The notes beneath the pieces are model-generated. The model made no database searches and was not told the origin of the DNA. It saw only the letters and a list, made by a program, of their open reading frames with translations. A stretch of DNA of 6,740 nt, from NCBI GenBank assembly GCA_041180805.1, contig JBEGQX010000145.1, forward strand, positions 1 through 6,740, given 5' to 3'. Of this stretch, positions 1 through 6,010 are shown piece after piece. The translations under genes were made by a program, and so were the position numbers. This DNA is from JBEGQX01 sp041180805 (GTDB lineage: Bacteria; Planctomycetota; Planctomycetia; Gemmatales; Gemmataceae). Every line of letters starts with the position of its first letter. Position 1 is the stretch's first letter.

Positions 1-470
1 AGCAACATTGGCCCCGCGGTGATCAGAGAGGCTTTTTCAGGACTTCTCAAAGCAAGGGTTTTGGGAATCAGCTCTCCAAAAACCACATGCAGGAAAGTAA
101 CCCCCGAAAATGCCACCACTGTTGCAACACCATGCACGGAAAGAAAAGGAATATCCCAACCAAAATACTCAAACGCCGCTTGGAAAATCGCAGCCAAAGC
201 CGGTTCACCCAAGAACCCAAGGGCTATACTGGAAAGCGTTATACCCAATTGGGTTGCGGCAATCGTTTGGTCAAGATTCCGAATGGTTTTCTCGACAGTA
301 ATGGCCCCTGCCACCTTGGTATTCACCATTTCCTCAACACGGGTTTTCCTAATGGAAACCAAAGCAAATTCAGCTGCAACAAAAAAACCATTCAAAAAGA
401 CAAACAACGGGACTAATAAAAGCCCTATGTAAGTTAAAGGTTCAAAATCTATAAAACCAAGCATCATCAT
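1..470 (-). CDS. CNNM/HlyC-CorC family membrane protein, N-terminal part (runs off left edge)
   Basis: Only the first 156 residues are in the window; the gene continues beyond base 1. What is visible is the CNNM (DUF21) transmembrane domain: a hydrophobic N-terminal helix (about residues 12-32), then NGFFVAAEFALVSIRKTR (27-44), DQTIAATQLGITLSS (67-81) with GFLGEP after it, and FGELIPKTLALRSPEKAS (131-148), all hallmark stretches of the family. Known members are inner-membrane proteins with CBS domains and a CorC/HlyC C-terminal domain, implicated in Mg2+/Co2+ export or resistance; those later domains would lie outside the window. Three Met codons stand in a row. The first (470) is chosen because GGAAGG (484-489) sits 13 nt upstream, already at the long end of normal spacing. 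The gene diverges from the small basic gene at 580. Family assignment is firm; the transported ion is not deducible. Confidence 0.9.
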   Translation of the reverse strand, partial: MMMLGFIDFEPLTYIGLLLVPLFVFLNGFFVAAEFALVSIRKTRVEEMVNTKVAGAITVEKTIRNLDQTIAATQLGITLSSIALGFLGEPALAAIFQAAFEYFGWDIPFLSVHGVATVVAFSGVTFLHVVFGELIPKTLALRSPEKASLITAGPML

Positions 471-509
471 TTCAAATTTTTAGCCTTCCGATTCCAAAGA
501 ACTCATCAC

Positions 510-537
510 TTGCCTTATTTTAGCAATTCATTAGAAT
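510..537 (+). promoter_or_regulatory. Putative sigma70-type promoter for the 28-aa basic gene
   Basis: TTGCCT (510-515) and TAGAAT (532-537) are separated by 16 bp, each matching the sigma70 consensus at most positions. The predicted transcript would begin near 544-545, giving a 5' leader of about 35 nt that includes GAGGG (571-575) just ahead of the ATG at 580. Sequence match only. Confidence 0.5.
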
Positions 538-579
538 ACTTTCTCAAGACATTCAGTGGTTTCTTTTGAAGAGGGTCTT

Positions 580-666
580 ATGGGCAGCCGAAGACGTGGA
601 AGTGGAAGAAGAAAAGTTGGTCGCAAGAAGCGCAGAATGCGCGCCAAGATCCGTCACCGCAAGTAA
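580..666 (+). CDS. 28-aa extremely basic protein, probably ribosome-associated
   Basis: This short frame encodes 28 residues of which 11 are Arg, 5 Lys and 1 His, with no acidic residue. It starts MGSRRRGSGRRK and ends in KKRRMRAKIRHRK. GAGGG (571-575) lies just upstream of the ATG, a plausible promoter precedes it, and a hairpin follows at 713-734, so it looks like a self-contained transcription unit. The size, the MGS start and the Lys/Arg-rich helical tail resemble the tiny ribosomal proteins of the bS22/bTHX kind and the AURKAIP1/COX24 (mS38) C-terminal motif. Such proteins lie in rRNA grooves of the small subunit. I recall similar short proteins in Planctomycetes and Verrucomicrobia but cannot name the family with certainty, so function is inferred from composition. 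A DNA- or RNA-binding peptide outside the ribosome is the alternative. The reading frame is too short for most gene finders. Confidence 0.72.
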   Translation: MGSRRRGSGRRKVGRKKRRMRAKIRHRK

Positions 667-673
667 CAAATTT

Positions 674-690
674 AGTAAACAAAGTTTACT
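674..690. repeat. Perfect 7-bp inverted repeat, AGTAAAC/GTTTACT
   Basis: AGTAAAC (674-680) and GTTTACT (684-690) flank an AAA loop, starting 7 bp after the stop codon of the 28-aa gene. It could be a weak stem in the mRNA 3' end or a protein-binding dyad. The half-site GTAAACAA recurs at 6068-6075 and, inverted, at 6158-6165. No function can be assigned. Confidence 0.45.
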
Positions 691-712
691 TTCGAAAAGT
701 GCAATTTCAAAG

Positions 713-734
713 CAGGCCCATTTTACTGGGCCTG
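713..734. terminator. Shared hairpin between convergent 28-aa gene and hemF
   Basis: CAGGCCCA (713-720) and TGGGCCTG (727-734) form a perfect 8-bp, G/C-rich stem with a 6-nt loop TTTTAC. It begins 2 nt after the hemF stop on the minus strand and 46 nt after the stop of the plus-strand gene. On the plus strand it is followed by TTCTATTC and on the minus strand by CTTTGAAATT, so neither side has a strong U-tract. The placement between convergent genes suggests a bidirectional, moderately efficient terminator or an mRNA 3'-end stabiliser. Confidence 0.55.
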
Positions 735-736
735 TT

Positions 737-1624
737 CTATTCATCTGCCCAGTTTTTGGGTTTTAAATACGTTTCATACAATTCGTGTTCCCTGGTTCCC
801 ACTGCTGGGGAATAGTCATATAACCAGCGCACCTTTTGTGGTAATGACATAAGAATCGATTCTATTCTTCCACCAGTTTTGAGCCCGAAAATAGTGCCCC
901 TGTCATAAATAAGATTAAATTCAACATATCGTCCCCTTCGAAATTCCTGAAACTCTTTCTGGGACTGATTGAATGGTAAGTTTTTCCTTCGAGAAACTAT
1001 TGGCAGATAAGAATTGATAAATTGATTGGAGCAGGCTTTCACAAAATCCCAAGTTTTAGTCATATCACCGCTTAAGTAATCGAAAAAGATTCCTCCAACA
1101 CCGCGTGGTTCTTTTCGATGAGGCAGATAAAAATACTCATCGCACCAATTCTTGAGTTTTTTATAATCAACCACATCCGCATGCTTGGTGCAGACATTTT
1201 TCCATGTTTTGTGGAAGGCAATCACATCTTCACGAAATGGATAATATGGGGTCAGGTCTGCACCCCCGCCAAACCATTGCTTATTGCCCTTGGTTAAATA
1301 CCGAAAATTAGCATGAACGGTGGGCACCATCGGGTTTATCGGATGAAGCACGAGGGAAATACCACAAGCGGTAAAATCCCTGCCTTCACCGGGAATCTGG
1401 CCGGCGAACTCCTCAGAAAATTGACCGTGCACATCCGAAAAATTCACACCAGCTTTTTCAAAGATATTTCCATCAAGAATAATTCTGGATCTGCCCCCAC
1501 CACCTTCAGGCCTGTCCCATGAATCCTCCCTGAATTTTTTACCATCTTCCGCCTCCAAGGCAGAAACAATGCGATCCTGCAACCCTTTAAAAAATTCACA
1601 AACTTCATTTCTGTTGATAACCAT
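737..1624 (-). CDS. hemF: Oxygen-dependent coproporphyrinogen III oxidase
   Basis: HemF catalyses oxidative decarboxylation of coproporphyrinogen III to protoporphyrinogen IX using O2, a late cytoplasmic step of haem synthesis. The 295-residue protein is close to the E. coli length (299) and collinear with it: GGGGRSRIILDG (41-52), AGVNFSDVHG (58-67), HANFRYL (104-110), WFGGGADLTPYYPF (117-130), YFYLPHRKEPRGVGGIFFDY (164-183), GRYVEFNLIYDRGTIFGLK (231-249) and TGGRIESILMSLP (250-262). The open frame extends nine codons further to a GTG at 1651, but that start has no Shine-Dalgarno. The ATG at 1624 has AGGAG 10 nt upstream and aligns with the E. coli N-terminus. The gene follows the TIGR03000-like gene in the same direction with a 78-nt gap and no visible terminator, so readthrough is possible. 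No other haem gene is nearby. The family call is near certain. Confidence 0.97.
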   Translation of the reverse strand: MVINRNEVCEFFKGLQDRIVSALEAEDGKKFREDSWDRPEGGGGRSRIILDGNIFEKAGVNFSDVHGQFSEEFAGQIPGEGRDFTACGISLVLHPINPMVPTVHANFRYLTKGNKQWFGGGADLTPYYPFREDVIAFHKTWKNVCTKHADVVDYKKLKNWCDEYFYLPHRKEPRGVGGIFFDYLSGDMTKTWDFVKACSNQFINSYLPIVSRRKNLPFNQSQKEFQEFRRGRYVEFNLIYDRGTIFGLKTGGRIESILMSLPQKVRWLYDYSPAVGTREHELYETYLKPKNWADE

Positions 1625-1634
1625 GGTGTTATGG

Positions 1635-1639
1635 CTCCT
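1635..1639 (-). promoter_or_regulatory. Shine-Dalgarno that sets the hemF start
   Basis: AGGAG on the minus strand lies 10 nt before the ATG at 1624 and inside the longer GTG-initiated frame. It supports the shorter 295-residue HemF rather than the 304-residue version. Confidence 0.7.
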
Positions 1640-1702
1640 GAAGGCTTCCACTCACATTAAATAAGCAATTAATAAATGCAAAGAAAATATTACAAACCGG
1701 TC

Positions 1703-2215
1703 CTATTTAGTGAATTGAACATTCACGGTTTCACCAATAAGGAAAATCACGTCTCTTTCCCGGATAATTTCTTCCCCATTTTCTTCCCACACTGCTTTTA
1801 GCTTGTAACCGTATGCCCTGCCCGGCTTCAGTGGTGGCGTGTAGATAAAACGATTCCCGCCTTTCTGATCTGACTTTTTGGAATCGACCCAAAGCTCCGC
1901 TTTTTCCGGAACAGTTATTACCAGCATGGCTGCGGTTGGATCTTCAGGAGCAGGAGGCAAAACTTGGGAAGGCAATTCTTTGGAAGGTACGGCAATGGAA
2001 TGCTTAGGGGCTTTTCTATTCCCTCGAAACAACCCCCGACCAGCCTCATATTCGTTTTTGGCAACTTTACCCGGGTAAGGACCAGGGTACCCAAAAGAAT
2101 ATGTCCAACCGTTGCGGTAATATTCTGTGTAATCGCCCCCCCCATAATATCCCGGACCACCAAAGACAAAACTACATAATAAACCCATCCCAATGATTGC
2201 CATGGCATTTCTCAT
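1703..2215 (-). CDS. Secreted TIGR03000-like domain protein, Tyr/Gly-rich N-terminus
   Basis: The 170-residue product has three parts. Residues 1-20 (MRNAMAIIGMGLLCSFVFGG) form a probable Sec signal peptide; its Cys is not in a convincing lipobox. Residues 21-49 are rich in Gly, Tyr and Pro (GPGYYGGGDYTEYYRNG, then YSFGYPGPYPG). After a basic, Pro-rich linker, about residues 95-170 form a beta-rich domain: AMLVITVPEKAELWVDSKK, FIYTPPLKPGRAYGYKLKA, then GEEIIRERDVIFLIGETVNV. This matches my memory of the TIGR03000 domain (x-V-x-P-A/E-x-A-x-L-x-V-D-G, then P-P-L-x-P-G-x-x-Y-x-Y), found mainly in Planctomycetes and of unknown function, probably extracytoplasmic. The ATG at 2215 is chosen over an in-frame TTG at 2227 because GGAGG lies 5 nt upstream and the signal peptide then starts correctly. 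It precedes hemF in the same orientation. The biochemical role is unknown. Confidence 0.85.
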   Translation of the reverse strand: MRNAMAIIGMGLLCSFVFGGPGYYGGGDYTEYYRNGWTYSFGYPGPYPGKVAKNEYEAGRGLFRGNRKAPKHSIAVPSKELPSQVLPPAPEDPTAAMLVITVPEKAELWVDSKKSDQKGGNRFIYTPPLKPGRAYGYKLKAVWEENGEEIIRERDVIFLIGETVNVQFTK

Positions 2216-2220
2216 GGTTT

Positions 2221-2225
2221 CCTCC
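2221..2225 (-). promoter_or_regulatory. Shine-Dalgarno that sets the start of the TIGR03000-like gene
   Basis: GGAGG on the minus strand, followed by AAACC and the ATG at 2215 (5-nt spacing). It excludes the longer frame beginning at TTG 2227, which would contain the ribosome-binding site within its own coding sequence. Confidence 0.8.
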
Positions 2226-2375
2226 AAATTATTTAGCTAGGACAAACCTACCCCAAACCATTGGATATTAGGTTCGTTTGGTGAAATTAGAAAAATATCA
2301 GCGTATATTTGGGTTTCACAAAACGAATGATTGGATTAATTTAAACCGACAATATGAATTTAGGGGGTCAAAACA

Positions 2376-3257
2376 ATGTATTCGGATTTGTCAAACCATC
2401 ACAAAATGATTACTGATTTATTTAGCGATCAATTGAATGCTCCAACCCGGTTATTTGAGATTTCTCAAGATCAAATCCAGTTTTTTCACCAAAACGGCTA
2501 TTTGCCAGAAATCAAGATTCTGAATGATTCTCAAATACAAGTGCTTTTGGAACAGTTGCAAAAACTTTCAGACCCTGCCGGCGAAGGACATGAACTCTTT
2601 TACGAGTTTCACTCCAATGAATCCAAGGACCCGTTCAAGGTTCTTTTCCACGCGCTGGGAGCTTGGAGAATCCAAAAAGGGTTTCACGATATTCTCTGGT
2701 CTCCTGCTTTTGTCATTCCAGCCTTTCAATTACTTGGCGGACCAGTGCGTTTTTGGCATGACCAACTTTTCTGCAAACCGGCAAAACATGGGGGCGTGGT
2801 TGCCTGGCATCAGGATTACTCCTACTGGACGAGGACACAACCCATGGGGCATCTGACCTGCTGGATAGCCCTTGATGATGCGGATGAAAACAATGGATGC
2901 TTACACTATATCCCCAAAAGCAATCATTGGGACCTTTTACCCATAACCGGATTGGCAGGTGATATGGAATCCATTCGTAATGTCCTTACCGAAAACCAAT
3001 TTAAGGAATTCAAGCCTGTCAGTGTACCCCTTAAAAAAGGTTACGCCAGCTTTCACCATCCCCTGACTATCCATGGTTCTTTCGAAAATAAATCCCCGAA
3101 TCCCAGGAGAGCCGTTGTTCTGAATGTGTTTCTGGATGGAACCATTTCCACAAGCAACGAACCATTGCTTAAAGGAGTTCCGGTAATCACCAGTGGTTCC
3201 AAAATGGAAGGCCAATTTTTTCCACTTCTGCATGATGGCAACCGTGTGCTGTCATAA
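2376..3257 (+). CDS. Phytanoyl-CoA dioxygenase (PhyH) family Fe(II)/2-oxoglutarate oxygenase
   Basis: The 293-residue protein has the PhyH-family layout. An N-terminal helical entry FFHQNGYLPEIKIL (36-49) is followed by the jelly-roll core. The metal triad is visible: H145-x-D147 in WHQDYSYW (144-151) and distal H233 in TIHGSFENKS. An Arg in PNPRRAV (R244 or R245) is placed to bind the 2-oxoglutarate carboxylate. LTCWIALDDADENNGCLHYI (160-179) is the usual family segment after the HxD. Family members hydroxylate an unactivated carbon of varied substrates (phytanoyl-CoA, ectoine, small secondary metabolites), coupled to decarboxylation of 2-oxoglutarate. The substrate here cannot be read from sequence. 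There is no signal peptide, so it is cytosolic. GGGGG (2363-2367) lies 8 nt before the ATG. A VTT-domain membrane protein gene follows after 17 nt, probably cotranscribed. Confidence 0.9.
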   Translation: MYSDLSNHHKMITDLFSDQLNAPTRLFEISQDQIQFFHQNGYLPEIKILNDSQIQVLLEQLQKLSDPAGEGHELFYEFHSNESKDPFKVLFHALGAWRIQKGFHDILWSPAFVIPAFQLLGGPVRFWHDQLFCKPAKHGGVVAWHQDYSYWTRTQPMGHLTCWIALDDADENNGCLHYIPKSNHWDLLPITGLAGDMESIRNVLTENQFKEFKPVSVPLKKGYASFHHPLTIHGSFENKSPNPRRAVVLNVFLDGTISTSNEPLLKGVPVITSGSKMEGQFFPLLHDGNRVLS

Positions 3258-3274
3258 TTCCCGGTTGAAATAGA

Positions 3275-4057
3275 ATGTCAATGCAAACCATCCCCAAAAA
3301 AGGTAATGCTACAAGGATTATCAAAGTCCTTGTTTTGATGGTCATTGTTTGCTTGGGGTTATTCTTTTTTTTGAATGGGGATTACAAAGAGTTTCCGGCA
3401 CAGGCAGCCACTTTTATTAGGGACTTGGGTTGGAAGGGCATGTTCCTTTACGGAACGCTTTATTTCTTGCTGGGGATATTTTCTCTCCCGGCATCTTTGA
3501 TCACCATATCGGCCGGCTATCTGTTCGGATTTTTTCCCGGAATTCTAATATCGAATATTGGAAGCACGCTGGGCGCCGCACTGATGTTTTTGGTGGGAAG
3601 GTTTCTTTTCAGGGGTTTTGTTGAAAGACAGGAGGAGAAATTTGGTTTTTTGAAAACTTTTGATGCCTTGGTGGAAAAAAGAGGGTTGAAGATTGTGATC
3701 CTTACCCGGCTTGCCATTTTCATGCCCTACGGATTGTTAAATTATGGCTTTAGCGCATCGAAGATAAAACTTGGTGTTTTTGTTGTTGGCTCCATGCTGG
3801 GTATGCTGCCGGGTTCGATTTTATATGTGATCATCGGAACTTCGCTGGAAAACATATCGGATATGGCCAGTATTCAAATTAACCCCTCAACCATTGCACA
3901 AAGCCACAACCAGAACCTTCAGGTTTGGTATGGTTTAATCATGGGGATTGGCCTGATATCTATGTTGATTTTGGTTTATTATCTGGGCAAAATTTCCACA
4001 TTGGCCCTTAAATCCATCGGCAAAAACCAAGAAGAAATCAAGTCTGTTGGTAACTGA
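3275..4057 (+). CDS. TVP38/TMEM64 (VTT/DedA-like domain) integral membrane protein
   Basis: The 260-residue protein has an N-terminal transmembrane helix (about 15-33) and a VTT domain. Hydrophobic segments lie at about 55-80, 83-107, 140-158, 165-190 and 216-237. Hallmarks are FSLPASLITISAGYLFGFFP (69-88), the small-residue stretch SNIGSTLGAALMFLVGR (93-109), and LTRLAIFMPYGLLNYGFSAS (143-162) followed by GSMLGMLPGSILYVIIGTSL (172-191). Members form re-entrant-loop membrane proteins related to DedA and the VMP1/TMEM41 lipid scramblases; bacterial ones are linked to phospholipid or polyprenyl-phosphate handling. The specific role here is unknown. The ATG at 3275 has no good Shine-Dalgarno (a second Met codon is at 3281), but it follows the oxygenase stop by 17 nt, so translational coupling is likely. 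Its stop is 8 bp from that of convergent gatB. Confidence 0.92.
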   Translation: MSMQTIPKKGNATRIIKVLVLMVIVCLGLFFFLNGDYKEFPAQAATFIRDLGWKGMFLYGTLYFLLGIFSLPASLITISAGYLFGFFPGILISNIGSTLGAALMFLVGRFLFRGFVERQEEKFGFLKTFDALVEKRGLKIVILTRLAIFMPYGLLNYGFSASKIKLGVFVVGSMLGMLPGSILYVIIGTSLENISDMASIQINPSTIAQSHNQNLQVWYGLIMGIGLISMLILVYYLGKISTLALKSIGKNQEEIKSVGN

Positions 4058-4065
4058 ATTGAAAA

Positions 4066-5547
4066 CTATTCAGGTTCTTTGGCTTCCGTCAGTTCCTTCA
4101 TCACAATTTCCTGTACAGTCTCTGTTTTTGCCATGCCTTTGGTTTCGCGCATGACAGCGCCTTTAATCGCATCTGCCGCCTTTACTTTGCCCTTCTTGAA
4201 ATCTGCCACAGCCTTTGGGTTGGAGGCAATTGCTCGTTTGACAATTTCAGTAATTTGTCCAAGGTCTGCCACCACCTTGAATCCCAGTTTTTCAATGGAA
4301 GCTTTTGCCTCGGAACCGGTAGAAAGCATGTCCGCATAGACTTCGCGGGCACGCTGCATGTTCAAACCAATGGATTGAACTTCCCTGATGAGTCCAGCCA
4401 GTCTTTCAGGTTTAATTTCAAAGTCCTGAATTTCCCTCTTTTGTTCATTAAGCGTGCTTAAAACTTGATTTGTAACCCAGTTGCAAGACGCCTTGGGATC
4501 ATTACACTTGGAAGCCGTTTCTTCAAAGTATCCGAGAAATTTTTTTCCCTGACTAACAAGAACTGATGCGTCGTATTTACTAAGACCATATTGTCCAACC
4601 AATCTTTCCCTGGAAACCGAAGGCAGTTCACCAAGACTGTTTTTTGCGGTTTCCAACTCCGAAGTGGATACTTTCACCGGAACCAAATCGGGTTCGGGAA
4701 AATACCGGTAGTCGGAAGCTTCTTCCTTACGCCTTTGAACCACAGTAACCCCGCGACTTTCATCCCAACCCGCTGTGGCCTTGGGGATTTCCCCGAATTT
4801 TTTGCCATCCTTTTTGAACTGTTCATATTGGCGTTGGGCCTCATATTTCATCGCCTTTTCAACCGCCCTGAAACTGTTAAGATTTTTCACCTCAATGATG
4901 GGTGTGGCCACGTAAGATCCATCAGGTTGGGGAATATGGATATTCACATTCGCGTCACAGCGCAGGCTGCCTTCCTGCATTTCACAGTCGGAAATTTCCA
5001 ATTCTTTAAGCAACAATCGCAATTCTTCCAAGTAAGCTTTGGCCTCCTCTCCGGATGTAATGTCCGGATGGCTTACAATTTCAAGCAAAGGCGTGCCAGT
5101 CCTGTTTAAATCCACCTTGGTATCACTTCCGTGGCCTGATTCATCATGGATGGATTTGCCGGCATCTTCCTCCAGGTGGGCACGGATGATGCGAATGGTT
5201 TTCGTACCCGCAGGGGTCTCGATTTCTAGAAAACCATCCTTGGAAAAAGGCAAGTCATACTGGCTGATTTGGTAATTCTTAGGCAGGTCCGGGTAATAAT
5301 AATTTTTGCGGTCCCATTTTGTGAAAGATGCGATTTCACAATTCAATGCCAGCGCTGCCTTTAAGGAAAGCTCAAAGGCCCTTCGATTCATGACTGGAAG
5401 TACGCCTGGCATACCGGTACATACAGGACAGGTGGAAGAATTCGGGTCCAAGCCGAATTTTGTACTGCACCCGCAAAAAAGCTTGGTTTTTGTTAAAAGC
5501 TGAACATGCACTTCCAACCCTATAACTGTCTTGTATGGTGCTTCCAT
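4066..5547 (-). CDS. gatB: Asp-tRNA(Asn)/Glu-tRNA(Gln) amidotransferase subunit B
   Basis: GatB is the kinase/tRNA-binding subunit of GatCAB. It activates Glu-tRNA(Gln) or Asp-tRNA(Asn) with ATP and receives ammonia from GatA. The 493-residue protein shows the full family order: VIGLEVHVQL (8-17); a Cys set C25-x-C27 and C40-x-x-C43, suited to a structural zinc seen in part of the family; WDRKNYYYPDLPKNYQISQY (78-97); HLEEDAGKS (124-132); VDLNRTGTPLLEIVSHPDI (145-163); EMQEGSLRCDANVNI (189-203); EVKNLNSFRAVEKA (219-232); EASDYRYFPEPDLVP (276-290). A helical GatB/YqeY tail includes NPKAVADFKKGKVKA (443-457). GGGA lies 8 nt before the ATG at 5547. gatA and gatC are not adjacent. The gene begins 62 nt downstream of a strong terminator, so it should have its own promoter, which I could not identify with confidence. 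Identification is near certain. Confidence 0.98.
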   Translation of the reverse strand: MEAPYKTVIGLEVHVQLLTKTKLFCGCSTKFGLDPNSSTCPVCTGMPGVLPVMNRRAFELSLKAALALNCEIASFTKWDRKNYYYPDLPKNYQISQYDLPFSKDGFLEIETPAGTKTIRIIRAHLEEDAGKSIHDESGHGSDTKVDLNRTGTPLLEIVSHPDITSGEEAKAYLEELRLLLKELEISDCEMQEGSLRCDANVNIHIPQPDGSYVATPIIEVKNLNSFRAVEKAMKYEAQRQYEQFKKDGKKFGEIPKATAGWDESRGVTVVQRRKEEASDYRYFPEPDLVPVKVSTSELETAKNSLGELPSVSRERLVGQYGLSKYDASVLVSQGKKFLGYFEETASKCNDPKASCNWVTNQVLSTLNEQKREIQDFEIKPERLAGLIREVQSIGLNMQRAREVYADMLSTGSEAKASIEKLGFKVVADLGQITEIVKRAIASNPKAVADFKKGKVKAADAIKGAVMRETKGMAKTETVQEIVMKELTEAKEPE

Positions 5548-5602
5548 GATATTTGTCCCATTCCGTTTAGCGCTTCAAGAACGAATTCATTCTTATTTTA
5601 AT

Positions 5603-5641
5603 AAAAAAACAGGGCCCGGCATTGAATTCTGCCGAGCCCTG
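5603..5641 (-). terminator. Strong intrinsic terminator of the small secreted protein gene
   Basis: On the minus strand, the arms CAGGGCTCGGCA (5641-5630) and TGCCGGGCCCTG (5621-5610) enclose an 8-nt loop and are followed at once by seven T residues (5609-5603). All 12 positions pair in the minus-strand RNA, one as a U-G wobble. In a plus-strand RNA that same position is a C-A mismatch and no U-tract follows, so the element is directional. It lies 24 nt after the stop codon at 5666 and separates this gene from gatB. Confidence 0.9.
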
Positions 5642-5665
5642 CAACTTATTTTAAATGTACCTGAT

Positions 5666-5986
5666 TTACTTGGAATCCTTCTTGGGCTCCTTGGATTCAC
5701 CAGTCAGAATCTCTTTCAGGCGGGTTTTCTGCTCTGCTGTAAGAATCGCATCCACTTCAGCCTTTTCCTTGGCTTTAAGATCATTAATCTGTTTGGTTAA
5801 TTCAGAAACTTTGGTTCTATAAGTAGATTGAATGGTATAGATTTTGGAAACTTGGTCATCACGCAATCCAAGTTTTTTGAAGTTGGCTGGCAACTGGCCT
5901 TTGGCTTTATCTTGAGCTGGCGAAACACAGCAAAGAGCGGCAACAAAAACACCCAACGCCAAAACTTGCATGCTGAAAATTTTCAT
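5666..5986 (-). CDS. Small secreted helical protein with two LxxxQ motifs (Spy/CpxP-like)
   Basis: The 106-residue product begins with a clear Sec signal peptide (hydrophobic core about residues 7-21, likely cleavage after SPA at 24). The remaining 80 or so residues are predicted helical and highly charged. LGLRDDQVSKIY (39-50) and AILTAEQKTRLKEIL (80-94) each carry a leucine-x-x-x-glutamine pattern like the LTxxQ motif of the Spy/CpxP/ZraP periplasmic proteins. Between them is a heptad-like stretch (about 55-78) consistent with an antiparallel helical hairpin or coiled coil. Known relatives act as periplasmic chaperones or stress/metal sensors; this role is inferred and the match is by motif, not alignment. 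The tail is Lys/Glu-rich. The ATG at 5986 has GGAGA 6 nt upstream. A strong terminator follows, so it is probably monocistronic. The upstream palindrome at 6011-6037 may control it. Confidence 0.85.
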   Translation of the reverse strand: MKIFSMQVLALGVFVAALCCVSPAQDKAKGQLPANFKKLGLRDDQVSKIYTIQSTYRTKVSELTKQINDLKAKEKAEVDAILTAEQKTRLKEILTGESKEPKKDSK

Positions 5987-6010
5987 GAGCGATCTCCAAT
6001 TTAATTGATA

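Noticed and set aside
19..432. A 137-codon open frame on the plus strand opposite the CNNM-family gene
   Set aside because: It lies wholly opposite a minus-strand frame with unmistakable CNNM motifs and its translation shows no recognisable domain.
566..766. A 66-codon plus-strand frame overlapping the 28-aa basic gene
   Set aside because: It runs through the hairpin at 713-734 and into the hemF 3' end; its composition is not protein-like. The shorter overlapping frame has the better ribosome-binding site and a ribosomal-protein-like composition.
1625..1702. Independent hemF promoter between the TIGR03000-like gene and hemF
   Set aside because: Several loosely matching hexamers in A/T-rich DNA, none clearly better than the others; readthrough from upstream is equally possible.
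2245..2281. Short inverted repeats (AACCTA/TAGGTT and CCAAAC/GTTTGG) in the divergent region before the oxygenase gene
   Set aside because: Arms are only 6 bp with wide spacers, within what chance would give; no convincing promoter could be fixed there on either strand.
4591..5109. A 172-codon plus-strand frame inside gatB
   Set aside because: It is antisense to conserved GatB sequence and shows no domain of its own; long antisense frames are common opposite conserved genes.
5548..5602. Promoter for gatB
   Set aside because: A promoter is expected here, but the A/T-rich stretch offers only -10-like sequences (for example TAAAAT) without a matching -35, so I do not annotate one.
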